DNA of 7,683 nucleotides, from the NCBI GenBank assembly GCA_041601535.1, contig JBFIHZ010000189.1, positions 1 through 7,683 on the forward strand, given 5' to 3'. Source of the DNA: JBFIHZ01 sp041601535 (GTDB lineage Bacteria; Pseudomonadota; Gammaproteobacteria; Xanthomonadales; SZUA-36). The notes below the pieces were generated by a model that was not told where the DNA came from, did not search any database, and was given only the letters and a program-made list of their open reading frames with translations. This document shows, in pieces, positions 6,701 to 7,683 of this stretch (positions are counted from its first letter, which is position 1; every line of letters starts with the position of its first letter). Both the position numbers and the translations under genes were made by a program.

Positions 6701-7683
6701 AGTGACCCGGACGGTGACTCTCTTACCTACAGCATTGTCAATTACCCGGCTCACGGGTTACTGAGTGGTACCGCGCCGAACCTGAACTATACCCCTGACT
6801 TCAATTACAACGGCAATGACAGCTTTACGTTTCGGGTGCATGATGGAACAGTGTTTTCCAGCAATGCAACGGTTAGCCTGACCATCAACCCGGTCAATGA
6901 TGTCCCGGTGGCCCTGCCCGGCAGCAAATCCGTAATCGAGGATACAGCCACGCAGATTTCCCTGTTCGGGCTGGATGCAGACGGCGATGCATTAACATAC
7001 GCCATCGTCAGTGGGCCAACCCATGGCAACATCAGTGGCACGCCTCCGGTTGTCACCTATACGCCTGACACGAACTATACAGGCAGCGATAGCTTCTCTT
7101 TCAAAGTCAATGACGGTTTCTTCGACTCCAGTCCGGCAAACATTTCGATAACTGTAACGCCGGTCAATGACGCACCACTGGCCGGCAGTGACTCACTGAC
7201 GGTGTTCAAAGGTCAGGCCACTTCAATCCTGGATGGCGGCCCGGTTTCACTGCTGGACAATGACACCGACCCCGAAGGCAACACCATGGCGGTAACCACA
7301 ACACCGGTAGCGACCCCCTTGCACGGCAATGTGTCACTCAATGCAAATGGCACCTTTACCTATACGCATGACGACAGCTTCAGCACATCCGATTCATTTG
7401 TGTACGAAGTTTGCGATGATGGCTCGCCGGTGGAATGCAGCGTGGCCGAAGCCACGGTATACATCGTGCTGGAAGACAGCGAGTTCTGCCGCACTCCTTT
7501 GCTGGACATACCGGACAATGACCCGGTCACCGGTGTGCTGGATACGCTGAATTTGACCACTGCGGGCGGTATCACTGATGTCAACATTCTGCTGCAGTTA
7601 AGCCATGCCTACATTGGCGAGCTCACCCTCCAGCTGTCGCATAATGCCATCGACGTGATCTTGCTGGACCGGCCCGGAATTCC
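3632..7683 (+). CDS. Giant secreted multidomain protein: cadherin/Ig-like repeats alternating with P (proprotein convertase) domains; 3' truncated
   Basis: The frame is open from ATG 3632 to the window end (1350 codons, no stop), so the C-terminus is missing. An N-terminal signal peptide is followed by A repeats (tandem 90-residue cadherin/Ig-like; consensus NEDTPxxITLTGSDPxGDxL ... YTPNxNYxGxDSFTF ... VNDxP), B repeats (105 residues, VCBS/Ig-like, with CDxGSPxxC) and C modules resembling the P_proprotein domain (HxxVGDL, LLDRPG, GxWTLxVxD, GTLxQWC). Residue layout: A1-A3 35-304, B1 305-409, C1 410-563, A4 564-653, B2 654-758, C2 759-910, A5-A7 911-1180, B3 1181-1285, C3 from 1286. DxDGD-like turns in the A repeats suggest calcium-stabilised beta-sandwiches. 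All cysteines lie in B and C modules, consistent with periplasmic or extracellular oxidation. No enzymatic domain is visible, although one could lie in the missing part. Likely an adhesin or surface stalk; this is inference. GC is lower than in dnaE2. Confidence 0.9.
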   Translation, partial: MSRSAIRASNGRFSKLKTAIWILSLSWAANAAAVPPVADAQSVQTNEDTPKNITLTGSDGDGDPLTFAVVTIPAQGVLSGTLPNITYSPNFNYNGTDSFTFKVNDGTADSSPATVSITINAVNDPPVASNQFVDVDEDTPKPITLTASDPENDPLNWIIVTLPSHGNLTGTAPNLTYTPNPNFVGFDAFTFKVNDGELDSTVKTINITVFAVNDPPVANPKSVTTAEDEPLLITLTGSDPEGDSLTFMVSTPPMHGAISGTPPTVTYTPDAFYFGEDSFQFRAHDGNSQSAPATVSITITPVNDAPFVEDDFITLSKGGTQTVLNGGSNTLLNNDSDIEGDAMSVTTTPVVPPANGVVTLFANGTFSYTHDNSLNLGDVFTYQVCDNGSPVECATAQVHVLIDLGPEGICAMPEATIPDNDPTGGVSHIINIGDTGPVATVAVKLQIDHSWVGDLVATLEHQGKTVRLLDRPGRPTISAGCNGRDVDVILDDDASITASQYCLTTSTTPDITGTLLPVDAFSTFQGDEVNGNWTLKVTDHQSFDTGTLVQWCLVRIINPPGNTAPTANSQAVSTNEEQAKAITLSGSDPQGDSLSYKVVTQPAHGTLTGTPPNLTYTPALNYFGADSFSFTVKDGFLTSGPATVSITVTNVNDAPTAVADRLEVPKGDVATTLVGGANSLLANDSDLEGNALTLSTTPVLAPAHGVLTLNANGTFSYDHDNTFTPVDRFVYQVCDNGSPSQCASASVDIWTDLSASPECSAPRLPIADGEDEFATADTINFAGAGGVADLTLLLDIEHPFVGDLSATLNHSGLSTALLDRPGTTNPDLNSGCSGDNVAATFNDAAANAAESQCASPPPAIAGQVRPNGLLSQFDGSGKAGDWTLEVFDLQPFETGTLRQWCLFLSLAGNSAPYADPQTVNTPEEVALGIILTGGDVDGDSITFSVVEPPESGILSGTAPNLTYTPNSNFFGQDSFTFRTHDGSLYSATTAITINVSNVNDAPSAHAQAVSTDEDTAKSINLTGSDPDGDSLTYSIVNYPAHGLLSGTAPNLNYTPDFNYNGNDSFTFRVHDGTVFSSNATVSLTINPVNDVPVALPGSKSVIEDTATQISLFGLDADGDALTYAIVSGPTHGNISGTPPVVTYTPDTNYTGSDSFSFKVNDGFFDSSPANISITVTPVNDAPLAGSDSLTVFKGQATSILDGGPVSLLDNDTDPEGNTMAVTTTPVATPLHGNVSLNANGTFTYTHDDSFSTSDSFVYEVCDDGSPVECSVAEATVYIVLEDSEFCRTPLLDIPDNDPVTGVLDTLNLTTAGGITDVNILLQLSHAYIGELTLQLSHNAIDVILLDRPGI
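3734..4543 (+). repeat. A1-A3: three tandem 270-nt cadherin/Ig-like repeats
   Basis: Units are 3734-4003, 4004-4273 and 4274-4543, each exactly 90 codons, each beginning PPVA and ending AVND or PVND. Shared core elements are DEDTPK (A1 NEDTPK, A3 AEDEPL), ITLT-S-D, LSGT/LTGT-P, YTPN and SFTFKVNDG. DNA identity between units is visibly lower than protein identity, so these are old duplications under selection for the fold, not recent expansions. They fit the bacterial cadherin-like (tandem-95/Big_9) type. Confidence 0.88.
4544..4858 (+). repeat. B1: 105-residue Ig/VCBS-like module
   Basis: Residues 305-409 carry the B pattern: SKGGTQTVL, a TLLNNDSDIEGD turn, TTPVVPPANG, ANGTFSYTHDN, then FTYQVCDNGSPVEC. 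C385 and C393 are 8 residues apart and recur in B2 and B3, suggesting a small disulfide loop. It directly follows A3 and directly precedes a P-domain-like module. Confidence 0.82.
4859..5320 (+). repeat. C1: P-domain-like (proprotein convertase) module
   Basis: Residues 410-563 show the jelly-roll signature of the P_proprotein family: IDHSWVGDLVATL (447-459), RLLDRPG, FQGDEVNGNWTLKVTD and GTLVQWCLVRI. Four cysteines (C410, C481, C502, C552) have counterparts at nearly identical spacing in C2. P domains normally sit beside subtilisin-like or metalloprotease catalytic domains, and none is adjacent here. Confidence 0.85.
5321..5590 (+). repeat. A4: single cadherin/Ig-like repeat
   Basis: Residues 564-653, exactly 90 codons. 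It begins APTAN and includes STNEEQAK, SGSDPQGDSL, HGTLTGTPPN, YTPALNYFGADSFSF and TNVND. It is the only A repeat between C1 and B2, so the second super-unit is A-B-C where its neighbours are A-A-A-B-C. Confidence 0.88.
5591..5905 (+). repeat. B2: 105-residue Ig/VCBS-like module
   Basis: Residues 654-758, the same length as B1 and B3. It shows GGANSLLANDSDLEGN, STTPVLAPAHG, NANGTFSYDHDN and FVYQVCDNGSPSQC, with cysteines C734 and C742 at the same internal positions (offset 80 and 88) as in B1. Confidence 0.82.
5906..6361 (+). repeat. C2: P-domain-like module
   Basis: Residues 759-910. IEHPFVGDLSATL, ALLDRPG, FDGSGKAGDWTLEVFD and GTLRQWCLFLSL match C1 position for position. Cysteines C759, C832, C853 and C901 give gaps of 73, 21 and 48 against 71, 21 and 50 in C1. 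It is two residues shorter than C1. Confidence 0.85.
6362..7171 (+). repeat. A5-A7: three tandem 270-nt cadherin/Ig-like repeats
   Basis: Units are 6362-6631, 6632-6901 and 6902-7171 (residues 911-1000, 1001-1090, 1091-1180), again exactly 90 codons each. A5 has GGDVDGDSI, A6 GSDPDGDSL and A7 GLDADGDAL at the acidic turn. All keep the YTP(N/D)-NY/NF-G-DSF core and the terminal VND. A5 and A7 are the more diverged units at their N-terminal strand (NTPEEVAL, IEDTATQ). Confidence 0.88.
7172..7486 (+). repeat. B3: 105-residue Ig/VCBS-like module
   Basis: Residues 1181-1285. VFKGQATSIL, SLLDNDTDPEGN, TTTPVATPLHG, NANGTFTYTHDD and FVYEVCDDGSPVEC reproduce the B pattern, with C1261 and C1269 at the same offsets as in B1 and B2. 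Confidence 0.82.
7487..7683 (+). repeat. C3: P-domain-like module, cut by the window end
   Basis: Residues 1286-1350 begin with the conserved cysteine (C1286), continue with PLLDIPDNDPVTG (compare C1 IPDNDPTGG) and LSHAYIGELTLQL, and stop just after LLDRPG. The C-terminal half with GxWTLxVxD lies beyond the window. The usual GD before L is GE here. Confidence 0.8.

Noticed and set aside
3907..7056. Series of minus-strand frames of about 74-129 codons opposite the giant gene
   Set aside because: They recur because the underlying 270-nt repeats recur; they are antisense shadows in a strongly supported plus-strand gene.
3734..7171. Regularly spaced repeats as CRISPR or DNA-level satellite
   Set aside because: The repeats are protein-level, 270 or 315 nt long, in frame and diverged in DNA; no short identical repeat with unique spacers is present.

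Overview
The window looks like chromosomal DNA from a moderately GC-rich proteobacterium, most likely gammaproteobacterial. The main evidence is a near-consensus E. coli-type SOS box (CTGT-N8-ACAG) in front of a DnaE2-type error-prone polymerase gene. Betaproteobacteria use the same box, so they are not excluded.

Layout, all on the plus strand. (1) Positions 1-129 are the last 42 codons of a gene I cannot identify. (2) Positions 130-231 are a short intergenic region with a plausible sigma-70 promoter. Its -10 lies inside a LexA box, and the box runs into the ATG of the next gene. (3) Positions 232-3378 are a complete dnaE2 (imuC) gene of 1048 residues with all three catalytic aspartates. (4) Positions 3379-3631 are a 253-bp intergenic region with small GC-rich inverted repeats after dnaE2 and an AT-rich promoter-like segment carrying two pairs of 10-bp-phased direct repeats. 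(5) From 3632 to the window end there is one uninterrupted frame of 1350 codons with no stop, the 5' part of a very large secreted protein.

The large protein is built from a signal peptide and three kinds of module in a strict order. A is a cadherin/Ig-like repeat of exactly 90 residues, present seven times. B is a second Ig/VCBS-like repeat of exactly 105 residues, present three times, with a CDxGSPxxC loop. C is a proprotein-convertase P-domain-like module of about 152-154 residues, present twice in full and once cut by the window end. The order is A-A-A-B-C, A-B-C, A-A-A-B-C(partial). No catalytic domain is visible, so the visible part reads as a long extracellular stalk or adhesin-like molecule with repeated P domains.

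The two main genes appear functionally unrelated. dnaE2 is an SOS-induced mutagenic repair polymerase that here has its own LexA-controlled promoter, and no imuA or imuB is recognisable in the window. The second gene is a separate transcription unit with visibly lower GC. I found no RNA genes, insertion sequences, CRISPR arrays or attachment sites. The points most worth a second look are the SOS promoter, which predicts a leaderless dnaE2 mRNA, and the length-locked A/B/C architecture of the giant protein.
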